Origin: Paenibacillus swuensis
GTDB lineage: Bacteria > Bacillota > Bacilli > Paenibacillales > DY6
Length of the DNA stretch: 64,000 nucleotides
Reading direction: 5' to 3'
Assembly (NCBI RefSeq): GCF_001644605.1
Contig: NZ_CP011388.1
Location: 4,011,501 to 4,075,500 of the forward strand
The position numbers and the translations under genes were made by a program. The notes below the pieces were generated by a model. The model was not told the origin of the DNA, did not search any database, and was given only the letters and a program-made list of their open reading frames with translations. Positions 1-9,202 of the stretch are shown here, in pieces. The first letter of the stretch is position 1. Each line of letters begins with the position of its first letter.

Positions 1-202
1 TTAAACCGCTGCTGTCATCATAATCATATCGGAATCCGTCTTCTTGAGCGGCGGTCTCCGAATGAGACTGAATCATAGGCATGCTTTGCAGCTTGGTCAA
101 CACCTGTCTGTATTGAATCTGGGCATGATAGGAGCCGCTATGATTCATAGCTTCATTCAGAGCTTGTTCAATTAAGGATCTTTCATTCTCTGATAGTTGC
201 AT
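1..202 (-). CDS. Small uncharacterised protein, 3' end beyond window
   Basis: An open frame reads leftward from an ATG at 202 and runs off the window edge after 67 codons without a stop. The start is supported by a GGAGGG ribosome binding site about 5 bases upstream. The visible part is hydrophilic, with no membrane segment or signal peptide: a Glu/Asn-rich helix-like N-terminus (MQLSENERSLIEQALNEA), a Gln/Tyr-containing middle, and an acidic Asp/Tyr-rich stretch near the window edge. I do not recognise the family. It is co-directional with the gene at 271-1233. Confidence 0.6.
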   Translation of the reverse strand, partial: MQLSENERSLIEQALNEAMNHSGSYHAQIQYRQVLTKLQSMPMIQSHSETAAQEDGFRYDYDDSSGL

Positions 203-270
203 AGTGCCCTCCGTCAATTGATCTCATTCCCTCTTAGCATATCCATTCTTTTGAAAATTATAGTCGCTTG

Positions 271-1233
271 TTAAACATACGGAGCTTCCCAGCTTTTTTT
301 GTTCCACCCCAACGTATCGCTGATGACATTTAAATTCCGGTCCAGTTCCACTTCGGCACCGAACGGCAGTTTATGATTATGCCAGAAGCGCATGTCGCTC
401 CACACTACTTTGTATCCGTCGCGATGTTCCAGACACATCACATGCACCCGCTGGGCAAAATGCAGAAAAGCGCGCACACCGTCTGTGTGTATGGAAGCCT
501 GGATCATCGGATTCTCTTCACCTTTGGTATATGTATCTTTATGAATGATTCGTCCGTAGCGGACATAACCGGTTTTGAACTGTTGTTCAGTCTCCACCAT
601 AAATTGAAAGTAGAACCAATGCAGACTCGGGATGACATGACAATTTCCGGTATTTCCAAAATGTTCACGGACTTTATAAACAATCCATCTCTGATGGATA
701 AAACGGAGAAGAATGTAAACGAATGTTACCCCAAACAATGATTTGAACATTTCACCGGCATTTACATCCGACAGGATCCAGACCAGCAGCCCACCCGCAT
801 GCATCGTAAACAAGAACGGATCAAAAATAGAGAGAGTGTCGAGATGAAACCATTTTGCCGTAAAAGGTCTGAAGCACTGCACCCCGTAAGCGTTAAATAA
901 ATCCAGAAATACGTGAAAGCAGACCGCTGTAAATATCCATCCATACAAATGCGACCATGAAGACAGCACACCGAATATCGCTGCGAGCGGCAAGGAAAGC
1001 AAGAGCGGCCATAGAAACAGTGCCGGTACGGAATGTGTAATCCCGCGATGGTGTCTGATGTAGGCTTTGGGACCTTTAAACCTTACAATCGAATCGAAAT
1101 CCGGGGCATGCGAACCGATTAACGTACCTATAAGTACAGCATGAAACATGGAATCCGACCCGCCAACCGACGGATCCAAACAAGCGAGCCCTGCCAACGA
1201 AGCGCCAAATACCAGATGACTACCCGTATCCAT
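271..1233 (-). CDS. YfhP-like membrane-bound metal-dependent hydrolase (YdjM/DUF457 superfamily)
   Basis: This 320-residue protein resembles B. subtilis YfhP. The N-terminal half carries the YdjM-type signature: a HLVFG motif at residues 6-10, GSHAPDFDS near 40-48, and HHRGITHS near 61-68. These His/Asp clusters suggest a metal site. Several hydrophobic segments lie between about 70 and 185, so an integral membrane location is expected. The C-terminal 120 residues are soluble. Start ATG at 1233 is preceded by GGGGGAG at good spacing. In B. subtilis yfhP sits near DNA-repair genes, and here it follows an AlkA-like glycosylase. Its biochemical activity is not established, so the hydrolase name rests on family annotation. 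Confidence 0.75.
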   Translation of the reverse strand: MDTGSHLVFGASLAGLACLDPSVGGSDSMFHAVLIGTLIGSHAPDFDSIVRFKGPKAYIRHHRGITHSVPALFLWPLLLSLPLAAIFGVLSSWSHLYGWIFTAVCFHVFLDLFNAYGVQCFRPFTAKWFHLDTLSIFDPFLFTMHAGGLLVWILSDVNAGEMFKSLFGVTFVYILLRFIHQRWIVYKVREHFGNTGNCHVIPSLHWFYFQFMVETEQQFKTGYVRYGRIIHKDTYTKGEENPMIQASIHTDGVRAFLHFAQRVHVMCLEHRDGYKVVWSDMRFWHNHKLPFGAEVELDRNLNVISDTLGWNKKSWEAPYV

Positions 1234-1334
1234 TCGTTACGACTCCCCCTGCAATCATAATGGCAACTCGCAAGCCTGCTGAGGCTTATGATCGGAGCAT
1301 ACCATTGAACTGTTCGGGGCGTGTTTGTGCTGTT

Positions 1335-2267
1335 TTAAATTATTGTTGAGACGTTTGTTTTTTGATTTAAGCTTTCCCAAAGATAGAACGTTACATAACT
1401 GCACCAAGGCGACCACGAGGCTCCCATTTCACGGACAAAAGGCTCTCCGGGTTGCACATCCAACCCATAATTTTTGCGGATGGCATTCCGTAAACCGATG
1501 TCGGCAGCGGGCAACAGATTAGGTCTCCCCATTCCGAATAAAAGAAAGCACTCTACGGTCCATCTCCCGATGCCTCGAATCTTGACAAGCTGATTGATTA
1601 TATCCTCATCCTCCTTAAGCCGAAGGGTTTCAAGATCAAGTGTACCTTCCGCTACCGATCTGGCGAAATCAATGACATATTCCGCTTTACGCTGGCTGAA
1701 CTGTTGTTCACGCAGTTGTTCGTATGTAAGTGCCGCCACTTCCTGAGCGGAAGGAAATACAGGGTACAACGTTCCGTTTATTTCTAATGGTTTGGATGCG
1801 GCTTCTACAAGACGTCGATTCAGGGTGGAAGCAAACGTTAGATTAACTTGTTGTCCGATAATCGTTTTAGTCATGCATTCAAATAAATCCGCCTCCAGGA
1901 TGAAACGTAACCCGTAATGGTCAGCCGTCACTTTAGATAGTACCGGGTCCCCTTCCAAATGTGCATAAAACGACTTTAGATCGACATCTGCCGTAAGCAT
2001 GGTTCTCAGACGTGCTTCAACTTCTTCGAGATCGCTTGGCTTGATTTCATGTTCCGCGTTTACTTGAATATCCAGACTTGGCTCCTCTGCATTCCCGGTG
2101 GAACGCATACCGACAAGGTATACCTTGTCGGCTATTCGTAAAGTGCGGACTAGGGCGCCGTCCTCGTAACGGAACATCTCATGGGAAACCCCCTGCAATC
2201 GCTTCGTCATCCGTTCAAAATCAAATGGTGCTGACGGGATCATCTCAAACCTGTGCGCGCTCATCAT
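1335..2267 (-). CDS. DNA-3-methyladenine glycosylase II (AlkA-like, HhH-GPD)
   Basis: A 310-residue HhH-GPD base-excision glycosylase, expected to remove alkylated purines from DNA. The helix-hairpin-helix reads IRGIGRWTVE (about residues 235-244), followed by the loop with the catalytic aspartate in LPAADIGLRNA. The sequence IIGQQVNLTFA near residue 137 is the other conserved family block. The N-terminal 100 residues match the AlkA-type N-terminal domain. The ATG at 2267 overlaps the stop of the upstream RNase Z gene by 4 bases, with AAGGAGGAG inside the end of rnz, so translational coupling is likely. A second in-frame ATG follows immediately. Confidence 0.85.
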   Translation of the reverse strand: MMSAHRFEMIPSAPFDFERMTKRLQGVSHEMFRYEDGALVRTLRIADKVYLVGMRSTGNAEEPSLDIQVNAEHEIKPSDLEEVEARLRTMLTADVDLKSFYAHLEGDPVLSKVTADHYGLRFILEADLFECMTKTIIGQQVNLTFASTLNRRLVEAASKPLEINGTLYPVFPSAQEVAALTYEQLREQQFSQRKAEYVIDFARSVAEGTLDLETLRLKEDEDIINQLVKIRGIGRWTVECFLLFGMGRPNLLPAADIGLRNAIRKNYGLDVQPGEPFVREMGASWSPWCSYVTFYLWESLNQKTNVSTII

Positions 2268-3202
2268 TTCTCCTCCTTAGCTCTTAACGGAATCGGGTAG
2301 GAGCTATGATCGGAAGCCACCTGTGTATTGGGAAAAATACGCCGGGCTTCCTCAAGCAGCAGATCCGTGCCCTCATCGGCGTATCTGCCGCTGATATGCG
2401 TCAATACCAGTTGATTTGCACCCGCTGCAGCCGCGGCATGTGCCGCTTCAGACGTTGTGGAATGATAGAATTCCCTAGCGAGGGCAGCCAATTCTTGAGC
2501 AAAGGTCGCTTCATGAACAAGCAGATCCGCGCCTTGCGCAAGCCTGAGAACATTGGCGCATGGCCGGGTATCCCCCAGAACAACGATAATACGTCCGGGT
2601 TGCGGCGGTCCGACGACATCGGAAGAACGAATAACGGTACCTTCGGGCAACGTTACATCCGTTCCGTTCTTGAGTAACCCGTACTGAGGACCGGGTAACA
2701 GTCCATATGATTTAACTTTTGCTATATCCAATGATCCCGGCTTCGGTTTCTCCTGGATTCGGTAACCATAACTGTCGATACGATGGTCCAACAATGCGGT
2801 TTCCACAGTACATTGTTCATCCTCATATACGAGACCTTCCGAAATCTCGACTATATTCATGTCGTAATTCAATCTGGATTGACTGATTTGCATGGAGGTT
2901 CTTATATACGCTTCAATCCCCTTTGGTCCGAAAATCGTAAGAGGCGAGGTCCCGCCTTGATTCGAGCGGGAAGAAAGCAGACCCGGCAGCCCGAATATAT
3001 GGTCACCGTGCAAATGCGTAATCCAGATAAACTCAAGCTTGCTCAGCTTAAGTGGTGAACGCAGCACTTGATGCTGTGTGGCTTCTCCGCAATCGAAAAG
3101 CCAGAAGCTTCCCCGCTCCTCATATTGCGTCAAGGCGATCGAGGTTACATTGCGTTCTTTGGTCGGCATTCCGGCACCTGTGCCGAGAAAATAGATGTCC
3201 AT
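2264..3202 (-). CDS. rnz: Ribonuclease Z
   Basis: tRNA 3'-processing endonuclease of the metallo-beta-lactamase fold, cutting after the discriminator base of tRNA precursors lacking CCA. From the ATG at 3202 the protein is 312 residues, close to B. subtilis Rnz. That start gives the canonical MDIYFLGTGAGMP N-terminus and has AAGGGAGAA upstream. The frame stays open 14 codons further but without a better start. The zinc motif HLHGDH is at residues 63-68, further ligands are in the HHR-like region LLDHRID and in GDTRPC, and the last His is in LVLTHISGRY. It is the first gene after the metH terminator and is coupled to the glycosylase. Confidence 0.93.
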   Translation of the reverse strand: MDIYFLGTGAGMPTKERNVTSIALTQYEERGSFWLFDCGEATQHQVLRSPLKLSKLEFIWITHLHGDHIFGLPGLLSSRSNQGGTSPLTIFGPKGIEAYIRTSMQISQSRLNYDMNIVEISEGLVYEDEQCTVETALLDHRIDSYGYRIQEKPKPGSLDIAKVKSYGLLPGPQYGLLKNGTDVTLPEGTVIRSSDVVGPPQPGRIIVVLGDTRPCANVLRLAQGADLLVHEATFAQELAALAREFYHSTTSEAAHAAAAAGANQLVLTHISGRYADEGTDLLLEEARRIFPNTQVASDHSSYPIPLRAKEEK

Positions 3203-3235
3203 GGGATCGTTCTCCCTTCGGTATAGTGAAAAGAA

Positions 3236-3258
3236 AGCCCTCATCTCAAGATGAAGGC
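3236..3258 (-). terminator. Rho-independent terminator of metH
   Basis: Read on the minus strand, a stem AGCC(T/C)TCATCT with a very short loop is followed by TTTCTTTTC. It lies between the metH stop and the rnz start, separating those transcripts. Confidence 0.7.
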
Positions 3259-3308
3259 TGTCCTAATTAATGGTGTTAAATATAAATGAAGTTAATCATG
3301 GGGAGACG

Positions 3309-6300
3309 TTATGCTTTATCCACATTAAAGTATTGCGCTTGCGGATGGGCGAAAACCATCGCGGATACTGACGATTCTGGTTCCATCATAAACCCTTCAG
3401 TTAACTCTACACCGATATCCTCAGGGTGCAATAAATCGAACAGAAGCTCCTGATCCTCCAAATTCGGGCAAGCCGGATAACCGAACGAGACCCGGATGCC
3501 TTGATATCTGGCGCCCAAACGCTGCTTCATTGTCATATTAACCGGATCCGGGTACCCGCATACATCGCGCATCATCTGGTGCATACGTTCCGCCAAAGCT
3601 TCAGCCAGCTCCAGAGCCACCGCTTGAAGCGCGTGCATGCGCAGGTAGTCCCCTTTGGCTTTCATTTCTTCAGCCAGTTCACGGACACCTGAGCCCGCCG
3701 TTACGACCAGAAAACCGACATAATCCATAACGCCGCTACTCACGGGTTTCAGGAAGTCAGCCAGACATAGGTAAGGATCTACCTGTTGGCGCGGGAACGT
3801 GAAGGTCTTCAGAACCTTTGTATGATCTTCTGGATCGTATACGATGACGTCATTACCTGAGGATTGTGCCGGGAAGAATCGGTACATGCCGCTTGCGCGA
3901 TATACGCCGTTCGTAGTGGCTTCGTGCAGCAATCCATCCACCACATCTTTAAGTTGTGTCGCTTTAGGATCACGGTCCGCAAGCAGTTGTTCTACAGAAC
4001 CCTTCAATCCCAGATGATGGCCCAGTAACATCTGCATATTCACATAGGGAAGTATGTGTGAAATGGGATAATCTCTAAGCACATGGCGGTCCAGATCCGG
4101 TGGAGTAAACACCGGTGCATCCTGTGAAATTTCAGAACGGACAGCGCGGGTTAAAGGCGGCAAATCTTTTCGACCGGATTCCATGACATCCGATTCTTTA
4201 AATTCACGCATCTCCGCCACAAGCTTAGCCCGTTGATCAGGATTGCTTAACTGGTTCGCGATATCCAGACCGTCCATGGCATCCTTGGCATACAAGACTA
4301 GACCATCGTATTCCGGCGAAATTCGGTTTTTAGTAAATTTACGTGTTAAGGCCGCGCCGCCGACAAGAATGGGGACATCAATTCCCGCATTCTTCAGATC
4401 CTGTGCTGTTATAATCATCTGTTGCGCCGATTTGACCAATAATCCCGACAAACCGATCGCATCGGGCTTCTCTTTGCGATAAGCTTCAATCAATTGCTCG
4501 GGCGGCACTTTGATCCCTAAATTAACGATTTGATAGCCGTTGTTGGAGAGTATGATCTCCACGAGGTTTTTGCCGATATCATGTACATCGCCTTTGACGG
4601 TAGCCAGCAAAATTTTGCCTTTCACGGCTGTTTCATTCTTCTCCATAAATTGTTCCAGATGCGTTACAGATGATTTCATCACTTCCGCGCTTTGGAGTAC
4701 CTCGGCGACGATTAGCTCATTGTTGTTAAACAAACGTCCTACTTCACTCATACCGGCCATTAAAGGTCCGTTGATGACTTCTAAGGGCGCGTACTTCTGT
4801 AAAGCAAGATCCAGATCGGGAATTAAACCTTCTTTCGTTCCTTCCACGACATAAGACGCCAATCTCTCTTCCAGCGAAAGATTCGAAATTTTCTCTTTCT
4901 TCTCTACTTTCTTGTTTCGGAAAGCGGCCACGAATTCGGCTAAAGTCTCGTCATTCGTATCAAATATCAGCCGTTCGGCCAATTGGCGTTCTTCTTCCGG
5001 AATGGATGCGTATCGCTCCAGCTTCTCGGTATTAACGATAGCGTAATCCAAGCCGGCCTTGGTGCAATGATACAAATAAACGGAGTTCAGCACTTCCCTG
5101 CCCGCATCCGGTAAACCGAACGAAATGTTGCTTAATCCAAGAATGGTGTGCACTTTAGGATACTTTTCCTTGATTAGACGGATCCCTTCAATGGTTTCCA
5201 CAGCAGAACCAAGGTATTGAGGATCGCCGGAACCAATCGGGAACATATTCGGATCAAAAATAATATCTTCCGGATTCAGACCGTATTTATTTACAAGTAA
5301 ATCGTAGGAACGGTCGGCAACCTCCAGCTTCGCTTCCCTGGAAACCGCTTGTCCCCGTTCGTCAATCAAGATCACAACAACCGCGGCCCCGTATTTATGG
5401 ATAAGAGGAACGATACTTTCGAATTTCACTTCGCCGTCTTCTAAATTGATGGAATTGATGATTGCTTTACCCTGGGAATATTTCAGTCCGAGCTCAATGA
5501 TGTGATCATAAGTGGAATCAATCATTAACGGAACCTTTACCTTCTTCACAACTTGTTGAATAAAGGTTTCCATAGCTGCGTATTCATCGATATCCGTATC
5601 CTGAAGATTGATATCTACAATGTAAGCTCCGCCTTTGACTTGCGCGCGGGCAATCTCGGAAGCCTCTTCGAATTTCTGTTCTTTAATTAAGCGTTTAAAC
5701 TTGCGGGAGCCGGAAACATTCGTTCTTTCGCCTACCATATAGGGACGATTTTCAGCTTCCACATACACGGTTTCGATCCCGGATACAGCGGGCGGATGCT
5801 GACCGTTCTGCTCGCGCGGCGGGTATTGGCTTAACGTTTCAGCCATGGCCCGGATATGCTCGGGGGTTGTGCCGCAACATCCGCCGGCAATGTTTAGCCA
5901 GCCTTGGGAAGCGAAGCCCCCAATCTTCTTCGCCAAGGATTCCGGGGATTCATGATAGCTCCCGTTTTCATCCGGAAGTCCCGCATTGGGGTAACAGCTC
6001 ACCGCGCTGCTGGCAATGCCTGAGAGTGTGCGAATATGGTCCCGCATGAATTCGGGGCCGGTAGCACAGTTTAACCCGATCGAAATCGGTTTCAGATGCT
6101 CCAGAGAAATATAGAACGACTCTATATTTTGACCGGCCAATGTTGTGCCCATCGGTTCAATCGTTCCGGAAATCATGAGCGGGAGCTCTATACCGGTTAA
6201 TTCAAAAGCGCGGCGTATGCCGATCGTGCCCGCCTTTACATTTAACGTATCTTGAGAGGTTTCCAGAAGCAACGCATCCACGCCGGATTCAATCAAGGCT

Positions 6301-6746
6301 TGAGCCTGCTCGAAGTAACTGTCCACCAACTCATCGAACGTTACGCCACCGGTTACCGATAATGTTTTCGTTGTGGGACCCATGGCGCCTGCGACATACC
6401 GCGGCCATTCAGGTGTAGAAAACTTCTTAGCGGCATCCACAGCCAACTTCGCGGCAGCCTTGTTCAATTCGACAGCACGATCTTGCAAATCGTATTCAGC
6501 CAACACCACGCTGGTGGAACCGAACGTGTTGGTTTCAAGAATATCGGCCCCTGCTTCAAGATAAGCCTCATGTATAGAAGAGATTACATCGGGCCTGGTA
6601 AGCACAAGCATTTCATTACAGCCATCCAGGTCGTCCGATCCGAAATCCTCAGCTGTTAAATCCGCTTGCTGAATCATCGTTCCCATGGCGCCGTCGAGTA
6701 TTAAGATCTTCTTCAGTAATTGCTCCTGCAGTAGTGGTTTGTTCAT
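3309..6746 (-). CDS. metH: Cobalamin-dependent methionine synthase
   Basis: Transfers a methyl group from 5-methyltetrahydrofolate to homocysteine through methylcobalamin. Starting at the ATG at 6746 (GGAGGGG about 13 bases upstream) gives 1145 residues. The frame opens 20 codons earlier but that part does not resemble the family. Domains in order: homocysteine/zinc domain (1-325; zinc cysteines in GLNCATG and GGCCGTTP), pterin-binding domain (about 340-600), cobalamin cap and Rossmann domains (about 630-880; DVHDIGKN contains the cobalt-ligand His), and the AdoMet reactivation domain (about 900-1145; RYQGIRVSFGYPACPN). All four modules are intact. It is transcribed divergently from mtnD and ends at its own terminator. 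Confidence 0.96.
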   Translation of the reverse strand: MNKPLLQEQLLKKILILDGAMGTMIQQADLTAEDFGSDDLDGCNEMLVLTRPDVISSIHEAYLEAGADILETNTFGSTSVVLAEYDLQDRAVELNKAAAKLAVDAAKKFSTPEWPRYVAGAMGPTTKTLSVTGGVTFDELVDSYFEQAQALIESGVDALLLETSQDTLNVKAGTIGIRRAFELTGIELPLMISGTIEPMGTTLAGQNIESFYISLEHLKPISIGLNCATGPEFMRDHIRTLSGIASSAVSCYPNAGLPDENGSYHESPESLAKKIGGFASQGWLNIAGGCCGTTPEHIRAMAETLSQYPPREQNGQHPPAVSGIETVYVEAENRPYMVGERTNVSGSRKFKRLIKEQKFEEASEIARAQVKGGAYIVDINLQDTDIDEYAAMETFIQQVVKKVKVPLMIDSTYDHIIELGLKYSQGKAIINSINLEDGEVKFESIVPLIHKYGAAVVVILIDERGQAVSREAKLEVADRSYDLLVNKYGLNPEDIIFDPNMFPIGSGDPQYLGSAVETIEGIRLIKEKYPKVHTILGLSNISFGLPDAGREVLNSVYLYHCTKAGLDYAIVNTEKLERYASIPEEERQLAERLIFDTNDETLAEFVAAFRNKKVEKKEKISNLSLEERLASYVVEGTKEGLIPDLDLALQKYAPLEVINGPLMAGMSEVGRLFNNNELIVAEVLQSAEVMKSSVTHLEQFMEKNETAVKGKILLATVKGDVHDIGKNLVEIILSNNGYQIVNLGIKVPPEQLIEAYRKEKPDAIGLSGLLVKSAQQMIITAQDLKNAGIDVPILVGGAALTRKFTKNRISPEYDGLVLYAKDAMDGLDIANQLSNPDQRAKLVAEMREFKESDVMESGRKDLPPLTRAVRSEISQDAPVFTPPDLDRHVLRDYPISHILPYVNMQMLLGHHLGLKGSVEQLLADRDPKATQLKDVVDGLLHEATTNGVYRASGMYRFFPAQSSGNDVIVYDPEDHTKVLKTFTFPRQQVDPYLCLADFLKPVSSGVMDYVGFLVVTAGSGVRELAEEMKAKGDYLRMHALQAVALELAEALAERMHQMMRDVCGYPDPVNMTMKQRLGARYQGIRVSFGYPACPNLEDQELLFDLLHPEDIGVELTEGFMMEPESSVSAMVFAHPQAQYFNVDKA

Positions 6747-6845
6747 CTGAGCCCTCTTCCCCTCCGAAAAAATCGTTAAAATATAGTCTATCAGATTACT
6801 AGACATTAGAAAAGAATAAACTAACCGGCTGGGCCGCCGGAGACA

Positions 6846-6874
6846 TCGACAGAACTATAAAATTGGTTTATAAT
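6846..6874 (+). promoter_or_regulatory. Sigma-A promoter for mtnD
   Basis: TCGACA at 6846-6851 and TATAAT at 6869-6874 are separated by 17 bases, 45 bases upstream of the mtnD start. I see no S-box riboswitch in this leader. Confidence 0.7.
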
Positions 6875-6919
6875 CGAATCAATTCATACCATAATGATAG
6901 GAATTAGGAGGAATCAAAC

Positions 6920-7462
6920 ATGGCTGAAATTCGTTTGCGCAACACCAATGAACGCATTACGGGAGAAGAGAATGTAAAAGCCTTTTTGGAAAGTCAAGAA
7001 GTGTTATATGAGCATTGGAACCCCGATGTAATGCCTGCGCATTTAAAGGAACAATTCATCCTTACCGATGAGAATAAACAAGAAATCCTGACTGCTTATG
7101 AACATGAGATCAAGGATCTTGCCTCTCGCCGAGGTTACCAGACCTGGGATATTGTCGCTTTGTCTGAAGCAACACCCAATCTGGATGCCATTCTCAAAAA
7201 ATTTGAGGACGTACATACGCATACGGAAGACGAAGTGCGTGCAATCGTGGCCGGCCGGGGTATATTTATCATCAAGGGGACACCTGAAGTGGGTTACTTT
7301 GATGTAGAATTAGAAGCAGGTGATGTAATCTCTGTACCGGAGCATAAGCCGCATTTCTTTACATTGATGGACAATCGTCAAATCGTGGCGGTTCGTTTAT
7401 TTATTGAAACCGAAGGCTGGATTGCCCACTCATTCGCGGATCCTGAATTTATTAAAACATAA
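6920..7462 (+). CDS. mtnD: Acireductone dioxygenase (methionine salvage)
   Basis: Cupin-fold metalloenzyme of 180 residues that oxidises the acireductone intermediate of the methionine salvage pathway to 4-methylthio-2-oxobutanoate and formate when iron is bound. The metal ligands are visible: His99, His101 and Glu105 in HTHTEDE, and His145 in PEHKPHFF. The ATG at 6920 has TTAGGAGGA just upstream. No other salvage genes (mtnA, K, W, X, B) lie in the window, so the pathway must be completed elsewhere. It diverges from metH, placing two methionine-forming steps back to back. A strong terminator follows. Confidence 0.94.
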   Translation: MAEIRLRNTNERITGEENVKAFLESQEVLYEHWNPDVMPAHLKEQFILTDENKQEILTAYEHEIKDLASRRGYQTWDIVALSEATPNLDAILKKFEDVHTHTEDEVRAIVAGRGIFIIKGTPEVGYFDVELEAGDVISVPEHKPHFFTLMDNRQIVAVRLFIETEGWIAHSFADPEFIKT

Positions 7463-7482
7463 TAACCTTACACATGAGAAAG

Positions 7483-7512
7483 CCCCTAAACTTCCATATG
7501 GAAGCTTAGGGG
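7483..7512 (+). terminator. Terminator after mtnD, possibly bidirectional
   Basis: CCCCTAA-(A)-CTTCC, loop ATAT, GGAAG-(C)-TTAGGGG followed by TTTT. A shorter T run on the minus strand could also serve the convergent HAD gene. Confidence 0.85.
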
Positions 7513-7529
7513 TTTTCGGGTTAAAAACG

Positions 7530-8327
7530 TTATTCAGCAAATGAATGGATAATGTCGTGTAATTCTTCTAAATGTTTGATTTGAAACGTAGGTCGAATGT
7601 CGGAATCATTGGCTAGTCCGCGGCGGTTAATCCATACATTCTTCATACCTACGCGATTAGAGCCCAGAATATCAGTCGTTAATTTATCTCCGACCATCAA
7701 ACCTTCATCAGCGTTAATGTTCAACAACTCCATAGCATGATGAAATATCGCTTCAGCCGGTTTTCCCTGTCCGAATTGGCCCGAGATCATGATATGGTCG
7801 AAGTAAGGAGCCATGAGCGGAACCATAGCCAATTTTTCTTTCTGTAAATCAGGCGATCCGTTGGTTAACAAAAGCAGCTTAACCTTGCCTTTAAGCTCGT
7901 CCAAAACACGGTAGGTTTCTTCATATACATAAGGCAGTTTCCGGCGGGTTTGATGGAACAGCTCACCCAATTCGGCCCCCGCTTGTTCATCGTCAACACC
8001 CAAAACATGAAGGGCACGTGTCCACGCTTCTTTACGATATCCAGGCGCAAGTTCGTTTAATTTACGAAACTGTTCGTGCTCGCCTTCGGTAAAGTTGCCC
8101 CAGAGCGCCTCATACGGATTAATTCCGATCATTTGTGTGAAAGGAAACGTCTCATAAGACTCATACAGAGCGCGTGCTTCCTTCCGAACCGCAGCCTCCA
8201 ATTCCCGGGCATCCACCCCTAATCGATCTGCCGCAGACTCACAAACCATCTCGAAAGCTTCCAATACACTTCGATCATCCCAAAGCAATGTATCATCCAA
8301 ATCAAACAAAACCGCCTGAATTGACAT
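7530..8327 (-). CDS. HAD-superfamily hydrolase (YsaA-like phosphatase)
   Basis: A 265-residue haloacid dehalogenase-type phosphatase. Motif I is FDLDDTL (residues 8-14, nucleophile Asp9, acid/base Asp11), motif II LLLTNGS, motif III Lys in GQGKPAEAIF, and motif IV GDKLTTDILGS. A helical cap domain lies between motifs I and II, typical of the HAD-IA group. Length and layout suit small-molecule phosphatases such as B. subtilis YsaA, but the substrate cannot be read from sequence. The ATG at 8327 has GGAGGAG 9 bases upstream. It is convergent with mtnD and may be co-transcribed with the gene at 8347-8856, which ends 19 bases upstream. Confidence 0.82.
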   Translation of the reverse strand: MSIQAVLFDLDDTLLWDDRSVLEAFEMVCESAADRLGVDARELEAAVRKEARALYESYETFPFTQMIGINPYEALWGNFTEGEHEQFRKLNELAPGYRKEAWTRALHVLGVDDEQAGAELGELFHQTRRKLPYVYEETYRVLDELKGKVKLLLLTNGSPDLQKEKLAMVPLMAPYFDHIMISGQFGQGKPAEAIFHHAMELLNINADEGLMVGDKLTTDILGSNRVGMKNVWINRRGLANDSDIRPTFQIKHLEELHDIIHSFAE

Positions 8328-8346
8328 TAATCCTTCGCTCCTCCGA

Positions 8347-8856
8347 CTATTTAGCTTTTACTTCAAAAGGCACATCGTTCTGTTGCGCAAATTTTTGTAG
8401 TGCCGGTTCGATTGTAACCGTGTCATACCTATTCCAAGTACGTGATAGTACCCAGCTGTTCTTACTGTGTTTAAAAGTAATCACGATCGATCCCGGTTGA
8501 GATGTGATCTTATCGACGGAGCCAGCATACATCTTCTTGTCCGCCCCATATTTGCGAGTGGAAACGTAGTCCTTTCCGATGGCCAGATAGGGCTTCCTCA
8601 AAAAGAATATCACCGCCAATAGGAGATAACTTAACACGGTGAACCAATACATTGTGCCTCTTTCCTCACCTGCGAACGTGAAACCGAAGAAAACCGCCAC
8701 GGCCGCGCAGGCTAAGGGCAGTATGAAGCTTCGTCCCGTATAACGATCTGGTCCTGCGACAGAGGTCTGGGAGATGGTCCCTTTACCTTGTTTCACGCGT
8801 AACTTGTTGCTGACCTTGGAGTTTTTTTGTACCATGCGCTCCCATTTTCGGGACAT
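8347..8856 (-). CDS. Uncharacterised two-pass membrane protein
   Basis: 169 residues with a basic, Lys/Arg-rich N-terminus (about 1-40), two hydrophobic segments (about 44-61 and 70-86) separated by a short loop, and a soluble C-terminal domain of about 80 residues. That C-terminal part, rich in beta-type sequence and including YVSTRKYG, ITFKHSKNSWVLSR and DTVTIEP, resembles small PH-like domains seen in Bacillales membrane proteins, but I cannot assign a family. The start ATG at 8856 follows AGGTGG. It is flanked by ynzC upstream and a HAD phosphatase downstream, all on the same strand. Confidence 0.7.
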   Translation of the reverse strand: MSRKWERMVQKNSKVSNKLRVKQGKGTISQTSVAGPDRYTGRSFILPLACAAVAVFFGFTFAGEERGTMYWFTVLSYLLLAVIFFLRKPYLAIGKDYVSTRKYGADKKMYAGSVDKITSQPGSIVITFKHSKNSWVLSRTWNRYDTVTIEPALQKFAQQNDVPFEVKAK

Positions 8857-8873
8857 ACGTTATCCACCTGTCT

Positions 8874-9059
8874 TTAATGTTTTATTTGATCCTCGCCATC
8901 GACCAATGTGATATTTTCCAGCTGGTTCCGGAGTGATCTCTTAAATCCGTTAATATATTGATCGCGAAGTTGTTTCTGTTCCGCGGTTTCTTCCGGTGTA
9001 AGTCCTTCTTTTTTCTGTTTACGAGATAATTCATTAATTCTGGCTACAATTTCATCCAT
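8874..9059 (-). CDS. ynzC: YnzC family protein (DUF896/UPF0291)
   Basis: A 61-residue two-helix protein. IVARINELSRKQKKEGLTPEE and the following LRDQYINGFKRSLRNQLENI match the DUF896 family, whose B. subtilis member YnzC is encoded in the SOS-induced yneA-yneB-ynzC operon. Here it follows the YneA-like gene on the same strand, but yneB is absent and a terminator hairpin lies between them. A perfect AAGGAGGT ribosome binding site precedes the ATG at 9059. Its molecular role is unknown. Confidence 0.88.
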   Translation of the reverse strand: MDEIVARINELSRKQKKEGLTPEETAEQKQLRDQYINGFKRSLRNQLENITLVDGEDQIKH

Positions 9060-9184
9060 TGTTATATGACCTCCTTGTCTGTATCCTTTTTACTTTGCCA
9101 TGTTGATATTTGAATGTCAAGAACCGAGCAAATATTTATAAGAATCATCATATACACTATGTTTTCTACTACAGAAAACAAAAA

Positions 9185-9202
9185 GGGCACCGAAAAGCGC
9201 CC
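9185..9202 (-). terminator. Terminator after the yneA-like gene
   Basis: Minus-strand GGGCGC, loop TTTTCG, GTGCCC followed by TTTTTGTTTTC. It separates the LysM gene from ynzC. Confidence 0.75.

Noticed and set aside
1266-1290. Small AAGCCT/AGGCTT hairpin between the glycosylase and YfhP-like genes
   Set aside because: No T tract follows on either strand, so it is not called as a terminator.
6747-6900. SAM (S-box) riboswitch upstream of metH
   Set aside because: The conserved S-box core (AGAGAGG, GGCCC, GGCAACC) is not present on either strand.
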